Part shown: piece by piece, positions 9,178-17,371 of the stretch
How positions within the stretch are numbered: position 1 is the stretch's first letter
Layout of the letters: the number at the start of each line of letters is the position of its first letter
Origin: Paenibacillus pabuli
Lineage (GTDB): Bacteria > Bacillota > Bacilli > Paenibacillales > Paenibacillaceae
DNA length: 64,000 bases
Assembly: GCF_023101145.1 (NCBI RefSeq)
Contig: NZ_CP073714.1
Span: 1,054,001-1,118,000 of the forward strand
Direction of reading: 5' to 3'
Translations under genes and position numbers: made by a program
The notes under the pieces: generated by a model
Seen by the model: the letters and a program-made list of their open reading frames with translations, nothing else
What the model was told of the DNA's origin: nothing
The model's database searches: none

Positions 9178-9966
9178 TTAATGTGTCTCTTCGTCCAGAA
9201 ACGGTTTGTTCACCGCGTAATACATGAAGCCCATAAGCAGCACGCCGCCGACTAGGTTACCAAGCGTTACCGGAATCAGGTTGTGGATTACCCCGCCGAA
9301 TGAGATAGTTCCCGGATGGTTCAATACCAGCGCAATCGCAAACGTACACATATTGGCGACGCTGTGCTCATATCCCGAGATGAAGAAACAGAAGACAAAG
9401 AGCATCATGGCGAACATTTTGGCGCCATTCTCCTTCATGAACATGGGCACGAAGAACGCCAGACATACGAGCCAGTTACACAGAATCCCCCGGAAAAAGA
9501 GCTGCATGGCCGGAGCTTCCATCTTGTGCTCCACCACACTTAACAGAAAACCATTGACCTGAGATGAATCGAACAGTCCCGTCAGATAGATTAACAGGGC
9601 AAAGACCGCCGCACCCATCAGATTCCCGCTGTAACTTGCGATCCACAGCTTCACCACTTCGAACCATTTCAGTTTCTTGCGTAAGGCGGCATAGGTATAG
9701 TAGAACGTATTCCCGGTGAACAGGTCACCGCCACCATAGGCGATCAGAATAATTGCCGCGCCGAACGTGAGGGCAGCCATAGGGTATGTAAAGGGGGAAT
9801 CCTCCATATAAAAGAAGTTACCCGTCTTGAACGCCACGATGACGCCGAACCCGATAAACATGCTGGCGAGCATGGAGCGTGCAAGGTATCTGATCAAGCT
9901 TTGTTTGTAAATCTTGTGTTTCTTCAGCGCCAGCTTCTCTACGTTGCGTAAACCTTCCGTTTCCAT
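9178..9966 (-). CDS. Formate/nitrite transporter family (FNT) channel
   Basis: 262-residue integral membrane protein of the FNT family, which forms pentameric anion channels for formate, nitrite or hydrosulfide. Six hydrophobic segments are evident. Family signatures include GGGDLFTGN near residue 78, FFRGILCNWLVCLA near residue 155, and the pore histidine in SGYEHSVANMC near residue 200. The start ATG at 9966 has GGAGGAGA upstream, and a TATAAT box lies about 50 bp before it without a good -35. Sequence alone does not decide between formate (FocA/YrhG) and nitrite (NirC); no formate lyase or nitrite reductase gene is in the window to guide the choice. It is a single-gene unit ending at the shared terminator. 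Confidence 0.88.
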   Translation of the reverse strand: METEGLRNVEKLALKKHKIYKQSLIRYLARSMLASMFIGFGVIVAFKTGNFFYMEDSPFTYPMAALTFGAAIILIAYGGGDLFTGNTFYYTYAALRKKLKWFEVVKLWIASYSGNLMGAAVFALLIYLTGLFDSSQVNGFLLSVVEHKMEAPAMQLFFRGILCNWLVCLAFFVPMFMKENGAKMFAMMLFVFCFFISGYEHSVANMCTFAIALVLNHPGTISFGGVIHNLIPVTLGNLVGGVLLMGFMYYAVNKPFLDEETH

Positions 9967-10051
9967 AATTCTCCTCCATTTTCCCTGATGTATTGTTTAC
10001 ATTATAACGAAAATATGGAAGATGAGGAGAGACCGTCTGGATTTACGAAAA

Positions 10052-10462
10052 TTATTTTAGAGGATAAGGATACATACATGATCTAAGAATCTCTGACTTC
10101 TGCTCTTCTGTACGTTCACGTGGAGCAAGTTCTTCTGCGTAGGAACGCTCTAGCTTGTTGCGCATAAATGTCTCAGCATATGCATTGGGACGGGAGTGAA
10201 AGTCTTTGGCGAACTCTTTGAATGCACTGACTTCACGTACCTTTTCCAGCACGCTGTTCAACAAGGGGCTGCCCGCATATAGCAGGGAATCGGTCTCTTC
10301 ACATTCAAACTTGAGATAGAGAAGGGCCTTCTGTAATGCATTGATCTCGCCTTGGGTAAGGTGAACCGGTTGCGTAGCATTTTCTCCCGATTCTTCACTG
10401 AACTGGTCAGGATTTTTGTTAGGCTCATCTGTATTACGGGATGGCTCTTCCTGCTTACTCAT
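10052..10462 (-). CDS. Conserved-looking hypothetical protein, last gene of a four-gene operon
   Basis: 136-residue soluble protein that I do not recognise. The first 35 residues are Asn/Glu/Asp/Pro-rich and probably disordered. The rest is predicted helical (a QGEINALQKALLYLKFE stretch, then a charged region to the end). No signal peptide, membrane segment or metal motif is seen. The ATG overlaps the stop of the HEAT-repeat gene by 4 bp, so the two are translationally coupled and probably work together. No clear terminator follows before the FNT gene. Confidence 0.65.
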   Translation of the reverse strand: MSKQEEPSRNTDEPNKNPDQFSEESGENATQPVHLTQGEINALQKALLYLKFECEETDSLLYAGSPLLNSVLEKVREVSAFKEFAKDFHSRPNAYAETFMRNKLERSYAEELAPRERTEEQKSEILRSCMYPYPLK

Positions 10463-10974
10463 TGGTTGTCACTTCCTTGCTTTGAATGTAACACCCTCTT
10501 CGCAGAAGCGCCAAAATCAGGGTCGGATTGAAGGGATTCCAACACAGACGTGGCTCCAGAGACATGTTGATGTGCAGCTAGAATGGCAAACGCCGCTCCT
10601 TTGACCAAAATGAAGGCATCCCCCTCCAAAACCTCCTGCGCCAACTTGATCTCGGTCTCGGTAACAGGCAATAAGGCGAGCGTTTGCAAGGCGTAGTTCT
10701 GTACATCCTCATCTTCATCCGGATTACGAACAAGCTGTCCCGCAGCATAAAGAATGTCACCCAGGAGAGCAGAGGAGCCTGCCATGCCAAGAGCGCGCCA
10801 GGCTTCGATCCGTACCAGATCTTCTTCATGAGAATCCATGCCAATAACGAGAACTTGCTGAGTAAGGTGGTTATCCGTCAGCTCGATCAGATCTCGAAGG
10901 GCCTGCAGTTTTTCTTCTCCACTGACAGCGTTAAAATCAGTTTGTTCATTGTTGTTATGATTCATATCAGACAT
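10459..10974 (-). CDS. HEAT-repeat-like helical protein
   Basis: 171-residue cytosolic protein. After a polar 18-residue start it shows paired helices typical of HEAT/armadillo folds: DLVRIEAWRALGMAGSSALL (about residues 52-71) and DVQNYALQTLALLPVTETE (about 90-108), then ILVKGAAFAILAAHQHVSG. Such short HEAT proteins act as protein-binding scaffolds and recur in toxin-immunity loci, but no partner can be named from sequence. It lies 27 bp downstream of the small Im9-like gene and overlaps the following gene by 4 bp. Confidence 0.65.
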   Translation of the reverse strand: MSDMNHNNNEQTDFNAVSGEEKLQALRDLIELTDNHLTQQVLVIGMDSHEEDLVRIEAWRALGMAGSSALLGDILYAAGQLVRNPDEDEDVQNYALQTLALLPVTETEIKLAQEVLEGDAFILVKGAAFAILAAHQHVSGATSVLESLQSDPDFGASAKRVLHSKQGSDNQ

Positions 10975-11001
10975 ATTTGATCATTTACCTCCTCAAGTAT
11001 G

Positions 11002-11220
11002 TTAGGACAGGGGCGGAAGAATGATCGGACGGGCAGTCAGGGCCTCCTCCACAATCTGTTCGGGTGTCAGGTCCCGATCATCCCAGAAAATCAGATTGCT
11101 GATCTCCGCATAAGGCATCTCTTGCTCTAATTCGGCTAGCATGTCATCCAGTTCATCTTCGGTTCCTTCGGCATTCATCAGCTTGCGAACTAATTCTACC
11201 AAGTGCAAATGATTAGACAT
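11002..11220 (-). CDS. Small acidic protein resembling colicin-type immunity proteins
   Basis: 72 residues, strongly acidic. The layout matches the four-helix Im2/Im9 (Colicin_Pyocin) family: a first helix LVELVRKLMNAEGTEDEL, an acidic second helix, a short SNLIFWDD segment at the place where the Im proteins have SDLIYYP, then LTPEQIVEEAL. In colicin systems this surface binds a nuclease domain. Start ATG at 11220 follows AGGAGG. Neighbours in the same transcript are a membrane-anchored small protein and a HEAT-like protein, but no colicin-type nuclease is present in the window. An immunity role is therefore an inference from fold-level similarity; it could be an orphan immunity gene or a protein of another function. 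Confidence 0.55.
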   Translation of the reverse strand: MSNHLHLVELVRKLMNAEGTEDELDDMLAELEQEMPYAEISNLIFWDDRDLTPEQIVEEALTARPIILPPLS

Positions 11221-11256
11221 ATCGATACCTCCTGAATGATTAATAGAGTGAACAAT

Positions 11257-11547
11257 TTAGTCTTTCATGGGTTGATCCAATGGATCATACGTAACGATAA
11301 CAGGCAGTAATTTGGGCTCAAGCATTAGGTTAATGGGTTTTCCGTCATGATCAGCATAAGAAATGAAATAGCTCCCAAAATGAGATTCATAGATGAAATC
11401 CCTGTATTGAAAGGATCGTTCGGGGTACTTTATGTTTACATATAGCGTAGTTACCCCACGGGCAAAGGTTGCTTTCAACATTGGAATTTGGGTCAAAAGT
11501 ATAATCGCGACCAGAACAATTGTTATACGTTTAGCGAGCCGGGTCAG
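11257..11547 (-). CDS. Small membrane-anchored hypothetical protein, probable CTG start
   Basis: The first usual start codon in this frame is TTG at 11496, which would cut off a hydrophobic segment and has no ribosome site. The frame stays open up to 11553. A CTG at 11545-11547 has GAGGTG seven bases upstream and yields 96 residues: a basic start (LTRLAKR), one membrane helix (ITIVLVAIILLTQIP), then an extracytoplasmic part with many aromatic residues and ending PVIVTYDPLDQP. The family is not recognised. It heads a four-gene operon running to 10052; an N-in, C-out topology is expected. The start choice is inferred from spacing and topology only. Confidence 0.55.
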   Translation of the reverse strand: MTRLAKRITIVLVAIILLTQIPMLKATFARGVTTLYVNIKYPERSFQYRDFIYESHFGSYFISYADHDGKPINLMLEPKLLPVIVTYDPLDQPMKD

Positions 11548-11611
11548 ATGGATTCACCTCATTATCGTAAAATTATTTACCAAGTAATGAAGGTCCATCT
11601 AAAACCAGATG

Positions 11612-12601
11612 TCACTCCACAAGTATAGCAAGATTGCCAAACTGTTCTCCCTTTTCCATACGTTCGAATGCTTTCGCTGTGTCCTGTAGCGGATATATGC
11701 CATCGATTACAGGATGTATGTCATGCTGCTCCACCCATTGCAGCATCTGGACAAACTCCTCACGGCTGCCCATGGAGGTGCCAAGCAGGCTAACTTGAGG
11801 GAAGAAGATCGAGCGAATTGGAACAGTCAGATCATCTCCCGAGCTTGCACCGTACATCACAATACGTCCACCTGGTCTGATTATATCAAAATATTTCGGG
11901 AACATGGCTTGTCCGATGCTATCCAAGATGAGGTCAACAGAAGCAAGATCGTTCTGCGAACTCCAGTCTGCATGACTATCCAGAGCTTGGAAAGCGCCCA
12001 GACGCATAGCCTCTTTTCTTTTGGTTTCACTTCTGGACGTTACGGTTACTCTCGCCCCAGCGGCTGCGGCCATCAGCAGGGCATATGTAGCTACACCGCC
12101 CCCAATGCCGGGAATGAGGATATGTTCACCCTGCTTAAGTTCGCCACGAGTAAATAAGGCGCGATATGCTGTCAGAGCCGATAGGGACAACACCCCTGCT
12201 TCCGCCCATGATAGATTAGAAGGTTTGGGCAAGGCATTTCTGGCTGGCAGTGTAACATATTGTGCGAGAGTTCCATCCGTAGGCCCACCAACAATATCGG
12301 GCACGATGGGGACGTCAGCTGTTTGCTCCCAACCGAGAGTAGGGTGGATGATAACCTCATCCCCTACAGATAATCCGTATACACCTTCTCCAATCTCCAC
12401 GATTACACCTGCCCCATCGGAACCAAGAATGAGTGGTGTATCCTGAAATGTACGTCCTGCCATGATGAACAGATCACGATGGTTAATCCCAGCGGCTTTT
12501 AGTTGGATCTGTACTTCCCCGGCTTTGGGTGCCCGAGATGTTGACTCTGTATATTGAAGACCTTCAAGGCCGTTGTGGCCGGCATGTATAATAGCTTTCA
12601 T
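11612..12601 (-). CDS. Zinc-type alcohol dehydrogenase-like oxidoreductase (quinone oxidoreductase/YogA type)
   Basis: 329-residue medium-chain dehydrogenase/reductase. The GroES-like N-domain includes GINHRDLFIMAGR, followed by LGSDGAGVIVEIG. The NAD(P)H-binding Rossmann domain shows GIGGGVATYALLMAAAAGARV. The catalytic and structural cysteines of zinc alcohol dehydrogenases are absent, so it is of the zinc-independent quinone oxidoreductase/YogA kind, reducing an unknown carbonyl or quinone. Start ATG at 12601 has AGGAGG upstream; a longer frame to 12649 lacks a ribosome site. It diverges from a LysR-type regulator gene 136 bp away, which probably controls it. Confidence 0.82.
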   Translation of the reverse strand: MKAIIHAGHNGLEGLQYTESTSRAPKAGEVQIQLKAAGINHRDLFIMAGRTFQDTPLILGSDGAGVIVEIGEGVYGLSVGDEVIIHPTLGWEQTADVPIVPDIVGGPTDGTLAQYVTLPARNALPKPSNLSWAEAGVLSLSALTAYRALFTRGELKQGEHILIPGIGGGVATYALLMAAAAGARVTVTSRSETKRKEAMRLGAFQALDSHADWSSQNDLASVDLILDSIGQAMFPKYFDIIRPGGRIVMYGASSGDDLTVPIRSIFFPQVSLLGTSMGSREEFVQMLQWVEQHDIHPVIDGIYPLQDTAKAFERMEKGEQFGNLAILVE

Positions 12602-12737
12602 TTTCAAAATTCCTCCTTGTGTATATAAAACTTCGCTACTGAGCCTCATTGTACAGATGGGGCAGATTCACGTAAAATGAACAAAAATGAATGTCAGTAT
12701 CAATTCAGATCATAGATAACAAGCAGGTGATCAGGGC

Positions 12738-13604
12738 ATGGATGCAGGAGATTTAAAAATATTTCAGGCGGTTGCCCGCGAAGGCAGTATCAGCAAAGCC
12801 GCATTAGCGCTGAATTATGTGCAATCCAATGTAACAACGCGCATTAAACAGCTGGAGAGTCAGCTGAAGGTACCACTGTTTCATCGTTCCAACCGGGGCA
12901 TGTCGCTCACACCGGCGGGTGAGAATTTGCTGGGATATGCGGATAAAATATTACATTTGTTATATGAAGCGGAGCAGGCAGCTCAGATGGGGAATCCACC
13001 CGCAGGGATGCTCCGTCTTGGCGCAATTGAGACGGCGGCTTCCAGTTATTTGACACCGATGCTTGCTGAGTACCGCTTATGTTACCCTGAAGTTCAGCAT
13101 TCGCTAATTACAGGAGGTACACATGAACTCAATCAGAAGGTCATTCAACATGAGCTGCACGGTGCTTTAATATATGGCCCGATCGACCATCCTGAGCTAA
13201 ACTATATAAAAGTGTACGACGAAGAATTAGTACTGATTGCCGAACCCGGAATCCTTGAGATGCATGATGTATTGCGTAGACCCATGTTATTTTTTGAAGT
13301 AGGGTGTACTCATCGCGCTCATGCAGAAGCCTTTTTGAAAGATCAAGGCGTCGACACCCTCAATGTTACGGAATACGGAACACTGGACACTATCTTGAAT
13401 GGCGTATCTGCCGGATTGGGTGTGTCATTGCTCCCGCGCTCCTCGGTTAAGAAAGCAGAACAGAGAGGTGAGATTACAGTACTGTCTTTGCCAGATCCGT
13501 ATCGCAGATTGGAAGTAGGATTTGTGCATTCCCGGAGTGAGCATCTCTCCGGAGCGCTTGGTGCACTGATTCAGATGATGACGAAACAAGGACCAGAACA
13601 ATAA
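12738..13604 (+). CDS. LysR-family transcriptional regulator
   Basis: 288 residues with an N-terminal winged helix-turn-helix (about residues 3-62: SISKAALALNYVQSNVTTRIKQLE) and a periplasmic-binding-like effector domain from about residue 90. The wording of the DNA-binding part is close to B. subtilis CzcR-type regulators. It is transcribed divergently from the YogA-like gene and 15 bp ahead of the aldolase-like gene, so it may control both. The effector is unknown. The divergent region (12602-12737) contains candidate T-N11-A sites, but none stands out. Confidence 0.85.
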   Translation: MDAGDLKIFQAVAREGSISKAALALNYVQSNVTTRIKQLESQLKVPLFHRSNRGMSLTPAGENLLGYADKILHLLYEAEQAAQMGNPPAGMLRLGAIETAASSYLTPMLAEYRLCYPEVQHSLITGGTHELNQKVIQHELHGALIYGPIDHPELNYIKVYDEELVLIAEPGILEMHDVLRRPMLFFEVGCTHRAHAEAFLKDQGVDTLNVTEYGTLDTILNGVSAGLGVSLLPRSSVKKAEQRGEITVLSLPDPYRRLEVGFVHSRSEHLSGALGALIQMMTKQGPEQ

Positions 13605-13619
13605 AAGGAGTGAATAACC

Positions 13620-14720
13620 TTGAAGGAAACAGAGTTAACGTTAGCGGAAGCATTTGATCAGGCGGAGTTTATTATAGGCGGCCATGGCAGCCGTAAAGTC
13701 AAAGTGCTCCAAGAAGTGCTTGCGCATGTGGATGGGGAACAATATAGTGACCATTATGGCAACGGCCAAATTATTGATCAATTTCAGCAGCAGATGGCTG
13801 ACGTTCTGGGTAAGGAATCGGCTGTATTTTTCCCGAGTGGAACGATGGCACAGCAAATCGCGCTGCGTATCTGGTGTGACCGCAAAGGCATCAAGCGGGT
13901 AGCCTACCACCCATTATCTCACCTGGAAATCCATGAGGAAGACGGACTGAAGGAACTGCATCAGATTGAAACCATTTTGCTGGCGGACGAGGACCGTTTG
14001 ATTCGATTGGAAGATGTAGAGGGGATCAATGAGGAGATTTCCTGTCTGCTGCTAGAACTGCCACAGCGCGAGATTGGTGGACAATTGCCGGCCTATGAAG
14101 AACTGGAAGCAATCTCGGCCTATTGCCGTGAACGCGGGATCAAGCTTCATCTGGACGGGGCACGCCTGTTCGAAATCACGCCTTATTATCAGAAGACACC
14201 AGCAGAGATTTGCAGTCTGTTTGATAGTGTCTACGTATCTTTCTACAAAGGCATTGGAGGCATCGCTGGGGCTATATTGGCAGGGGATACGGATGTCATG
14301 CAAGAATCGAAAATATGGAAGCGTCGGCACGGCGGCGATCTGATCGGCCTATATCCCTACATTCTCAGTTCTCAATATTATTTCAATGAACGAATTGGCA
14401 AAATGGAGCTTTATTACGAGCAGGCCAAGGAACTGGCTTCCTTGTTGAATGCGTGCCACGGTATAACTACATTGCCAGAAGTGCCCGTCTCCAATATGTT
14501 TCACGTACATATTCCGTTAGCCCAAGCTGAGGTGGAGCATATTCTGGCATCTATGACTCAGCAATTCGGCATAGGGCTTACCTCATATTTGCAACAGACC
14601 AGTGAACAGAGTTGTGCCTTTGAACTCTCAACGGGGGATCGTTATTCGAATGTTCCCAAGGACAAGCTTCGTTTAGCGTTGGAATGGCTGGATGGAGAGC
14701 TGCGTAAACAGGTGAACTAA
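13620..14720 (+). CDS. PLP-dependent threonine aldolase/beta-eliminating lyase family protein
   Basis: 366-residue fold-type I PLP enzyme related to low-specificity L-threonine aldolase, which cleaves threonine or allo-threonine to glycine and acetaldehyde. Seen in the sequence: SGTMAQQIALR near residue 72 (phosphate-binding region), HLDGARLFE near residue 178 with the PLP-ring Asp, and SFYKGIGG near residue 205 with the Schiff-base lysine. A YSDHYGNG segment near residue 40 fits the family's N-terminal region. The start is TTG at 13620, with AAGGAG at a suitable distance. It is cotranscribed with the LysR gene (15-bp gap) and closed by a strong terminator. The true substrate may be another beta-hydroxy amino acid. 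Confidence 0.8.
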   Translation: MKETELTLAEAFDQAEFIIGGHGSRKVKVLQEVLAHVDGEQYSDHYGNGQIIDQFQQQMADVLGKESAVFFPSGTMAQQIALRIWCDRKGIKRVAYHPLSHLEIHEEDGLKELHQIETILLADEDRLIRLEDVEGINEEISCLLLELPQREIGGQLPAYEELEAISAYCRERGIKLHLDGARLFEITPYYQKTPAEICSLFDSVYVSFYKGIGGIAGAILAGDTDVMQESKIWKRRHGGDLIGLYPYILSSQYYFNERIGKMELYYEQAKELASLLNACHGITTLPEVPVSNMFHVHIPLAQAEVEHILASMTQQFGIGLTSYLQQTSEQSCAFELSTGDRYSNVPKDKLRLALEWLDGELRKQVN

Positions 14721-14737
14721 TAATGTTATGCTCATAA

Positions 14738-14770
14738 TGCCTTATCCATTTCTGGATAAGGCATTTTTTT
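14738..14770 (+). terminator. Terminator after the aldolase-like gene
   Basis: A perfect 11-bp stem TGCCTTATCCA/TGGATAAGGCA with a TTTC loop is followed by seven T. Confidence 0.95.
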
Positions 14771-14864
14771 CAGGCATAACAGGAAAGGCGACGAAAAGTA
14801 CTTTAATGAATTCATGACGATGCTGGCTGAATCAGCCATATGGGTTCAGGAGCAGATGAAATAA
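14771..14864 (+). pseudogene. Possible 3' remnant of a lost gene
   Basis: One frame is open from the terminator to a TAA at 14862-14864 and reads as a plausible protein end (DEKYFNEFMTMLAESAIWVQ and EQMK), with no start codon or ribosome site. The base and codon pattern looks coding, so this may be the tail of a gene whose front was deleted. The family is not identified and chance cannot be excluded in so short a frame. Confidence 0.3.
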
Positions 14865-14865
14865 A

Positions 14866-15906
14866 TCAGCGAACCGATTGCTCCTGCATGTATTTGCGAT
14901 AGAGGGCAGGCGTAATCTCCTCGAATTTTTTGAATATTTTGATAAAATAACCCGATTCATTGAACCCCAGTTCATCGCTGATCTGCGACACGGGCATGTC
15001 TGTAACCTCCAGCAATTGTTTGGCCCACTTGATTTTGAGCCGTGCTATATAGGTTGTTAAGTTCTCGCCCGTTTCCTTGGCAAACAGTCTGCTGAAATAA
15101 CTTGGACTCAGGTGGCACAGATCAGCCATTTGTTTAAGTGAAACCTGCTCACTTTTGTGACTGTGAATGTATTCAAAAGCAGGCTGGAGCACCGGACTGG
15201 AGCTCTCTGTATCACTTGGACTGTTTTTGAGATAGGCATCTGCAATCGCATTGGTCATTTCTTTTTTGATGGACTCAATATTACGGATGGAGTATCCAGG
15301 CAGAATGGTGGACAGATTCAGTGACTCCTGATGACCCGAAGCTTTCTCGAACATCTCCACAAGCAGATTTTTATTGAGCGCTTCCTCTACAATATAGTTA
15401 CAGAGTAAAGAAAGCATATTAGAGATTTTTACAACCTCTTCATAGGTCATGACAGGCAGCTGGTCATAATCGTCCTGTAATTCCTTTAGCTTTGCAGCAT
15501 GCATAGGCACGTTCTTGGATGTGACGATCTGTTCCAAATCTGTCCCTTTCTCCGGATCAGCGAGCTTCACTTGTCCTGCCATTACTGCACCGATATATTT
15601 CCCATCAATCGTGATTGGAATCGCGATATCCACGATATTGAAATGACACAGGTAGACATAAGGTTCATTCAATCGAACCGCTTCCAGCCCACCACGGGAA
15701 TCACATTTCTGGCAGTAGGGAAGCAGTTCGGGATCTTTACGAACATTTTGGCAAAAGGCCTGGCAGCTGCTATGGCTGGTTACGGGAATGCCTTTATAGT
15801 CGACGGTTAGAATGGCCAGCTTGGTTACGGTGGCAAGAGAATCCTGTAGACGCTTCCATTTATTCAAATCAAGGATTTTATTAATATGCAGATACTCTTT
15901 AATCAT
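14866..15906 (-). CDS. PocR-domain AraC-type regulator of glycerol genes
   Basis: 346 residues. The N-terminal half (about residues 10-160) is a PocR ligand-binding domain with a conserved cysteine set (C48, C52, C65, C68, C87) and the YLCHFNIVDIAIPI segment. The C-terminal half (about 240-340) is a double helix-turn-helix AraC DNA-binding domain with NESGYFIKIFKKFEEITPALYRK. PocR regulators are known to control propanediol or glycerol catabolism. The gene diverges from gldA-dhaKL across 322 bp, so it is very probably their activator, with glycerol or dihydroxyacetone as likely effector (inference). Start ATG at 15906 has GGAGGG at good spacing. Confidence 0.87.
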   Translation of the reverse strand: MIKEYLHINKILDLNKWKRLQDSLATVTKLAILTVDYKGIPVTSHSSCQAFCQNVRKDPELLPYCQKCDSRGGLEAVRLNEPYVYLCHFNIVDIAIPITIDGKYIGAVMAGQVKLADPEKGTDLEQIVTSKNVPMHAAKLKELQDDYDQLPVMTYEEVVKISNMLSLLCNYIVEEALNKNLLVEMFEKASGHQESLNLSTILPGYSIRNIESIKKEMTNAIADAYLKNSPSDTESSSPVLQPAFEYIHSHKSEQVSLKQMADLCHLSPSYFSRLFAKETGENLTTYIARLKIKWAKQLLEVTDMPVSQISDELGFNESGYFIKIFKKFEEITPALYRKYMQEQSVR

Positions 15907-16228
15907 GGGTAACCCTCCATAGCTAACCTGATGAATGATTTCGTTCGTTAAAAGTTAGCAAGTTGTACATATTAAGATGAGTTAATGACGGGTAATGTAT
16001 AGATGATGTCAAAATTAAACCATCGCATGACAATAAGATACCATGATTCCGTTGAAAAGCAAAAAATTACGATTGCAAATTATAATTATTTGTTATCAAA
16101 GTCCACTGTAAACCTCACATGCATGGTATATATTTAGGTTAATTGTGAGCATTTAAAATTTAATGTATAAGTCCATCCAAGAATTACATCAGGTTAACTT
16201 ATATCATCCATAGGAGGTCTATATCATT
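15907..16228 (+). promoter_or_regulatory. Divergent pocR-type/gldA control region
   Basis: Gene-free, AT-rich. A promoter facing gldA is visible: TTGTGA at 16143-16148, 17-bp spacer, TATAAG at 16166-16171, followed by the ribosome site GGAGGT before the ATG at 16229. The remainder is AT-rich and should hold the PocR-regulator sites, but no clear inverted or direct repeat was picked out by eye. Confidence 0.55.
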
Positions 16229-17371
16229 ATGAGAAAAGCATTTATTAGTCCAACGAAATATGTACAAGGTGAAGACGAATTGTTGAACCTCGGTTACTTT
16301 GTGAAATCCTTTGGTGAATCTGCCTTGCTGATCGCACATCCGGATGATGTACAGCGTGTAAAGGCGAAGCTTGATGCAACGGCACAGAAGTTCAATATTA
16401 CGTTTGTTGAAAGCGGTTTTAGAGGAGAATGTTCCCGCGAGGAAGTCGCTCGTCTCCAAGAAATTGCGAAAGAAAAAGGATGCACTTGTACGATTGGTCT
16501 TGGTGGCGGTAAAGCGATCGATGCAGCAAAATGTGTGGCAGAAGGTGAAGCATTAATCATCTGTCCAACAATCGCAGCAACGGATGCGCCAACGAGTCAC
16601 TCAGCTGTGCTTTACACGCCTGAGGGTGCTTTTGATGACTACGCTTATTTCAAACAAAGCCCAAGTGTTGTTCTCGTGGACACAACGGTTATTGCAAACG
16701 CACCAACACGTTTCCTTGTATCGGGTATGGGTGACGCGTTGTCTACGTACTTCGAAGCAAGAGCTACAGCGAAATCATACTCTCGTGTGAATGCTAGTTT
16801 GCCGATGGGTTCCCGTGAAGGATACACGCCATCCGCAGTAGGTACGAATGCAGCACTTGCCCTTGCAAAACTGTGTTATGAAATGCTGCTGACGGACGGA
16901 GTAAAAGCGAAAGTAGCCAGTGACAGCAACGTCGTGACGCAAGCGCTGGAAAACATCGTTGAGACCAACATTCTGTTGTCTGGTCTTGGATTTGAGAGTG
17001 GCGGTCTGGCCGCAGCACATGCGATCCACAACGGTTTGACTGTGCTGGAGGGTACTCATCACTTCTTCCACGGTGAAAAAGTATCCTTCGGTACGATTGC
17101 ACAGCTCGTCCTCGAAAATGCACCAACCGAAGAGCTGCATGAAGTCATGGACTTCTGTCTCGCAGTGGGACTGCCTGTAAGCTTGGCGGATATCGGTGTA
17201 GATACCATTAGTCAGGAAGAGCTGTTGAAGGTGGCCGAGATCGCATGTATTCCGGAAGAATCCATTCACGCCATGCCGTTCCCGATTACGGTTCCTGAAG
17301 TGGCTGCTGCCATTGCGGCGGCTGACCGTATGGGACGGGACTACAAAAAAGCTCGCCGGGAGGCGAAATAA
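16229..17371 (+). CDS. gldA: Glycerol dehydrogenase (NAD+, zinc-dependent)
   Basis: 380-residue iron-type alcohol dehydrogenase that oxidises glycerol to dihydroxyacetone. The glycine-rich NAD site is GLGGGKAIDAAK near residue 90. Metal ligands by alignment to known glycerol dehydrogenases are D169 (GMGDALSTYFEA), H264 (AAAHAIHNGL) and H281 (HHFFHGEKV). Compared with the 367-residue E. coli enzyme there is an insertion of about 10-13 residues between D169 and H264, around the NASLPMGSREGYTPSA stretch. The stop codon abuts the ATG of the dihydroxyacetone kinase gene, so product and consumer are coupled: this is the oxidative glycerol branch. Likely activated by the divergent PocR/AraC protein. 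Confidence 0.95.
   Translation: MRKAFISPTKYVQGEDELLNLGYFVKSFGESALLIAHPDDVQRVKAKLDATAQKFNITFVESGFRGECSREEVARLQEIAKEKGCTCTIGLGGGKAIDAAKCVAEGEALIICPTIAATDAPTSHSAVLYTPEGAFDDYAYFKQSPSVVLVDTTVIANAPTRFLVSGMGDALSTYFEARATAKSYSRVNASLPMGSREGYTPSAVGTNAALALAKLCYEMLLTDGVKAKVASDSNVVTQALENIVETNILLSGLGFESGGLAAAHAIHNGLTVLEGTHHFFHGEKVSFGTIAQLVLENAPTEELHEVMDFCLAVGLPVSLADIGVDTISQEELLKVAEIACIPEESIHAMPFPITVPEVAAAIAAADRMGRDYKKARREAK

Noticed and set aside
9121..9180. Possible riboswitch from the CGGTCA/TGACCG hairpin and T-run
   Set aside because: It lies at the 3' side of both convergent genes and matches no known aptamer; more likely part of the termination region.
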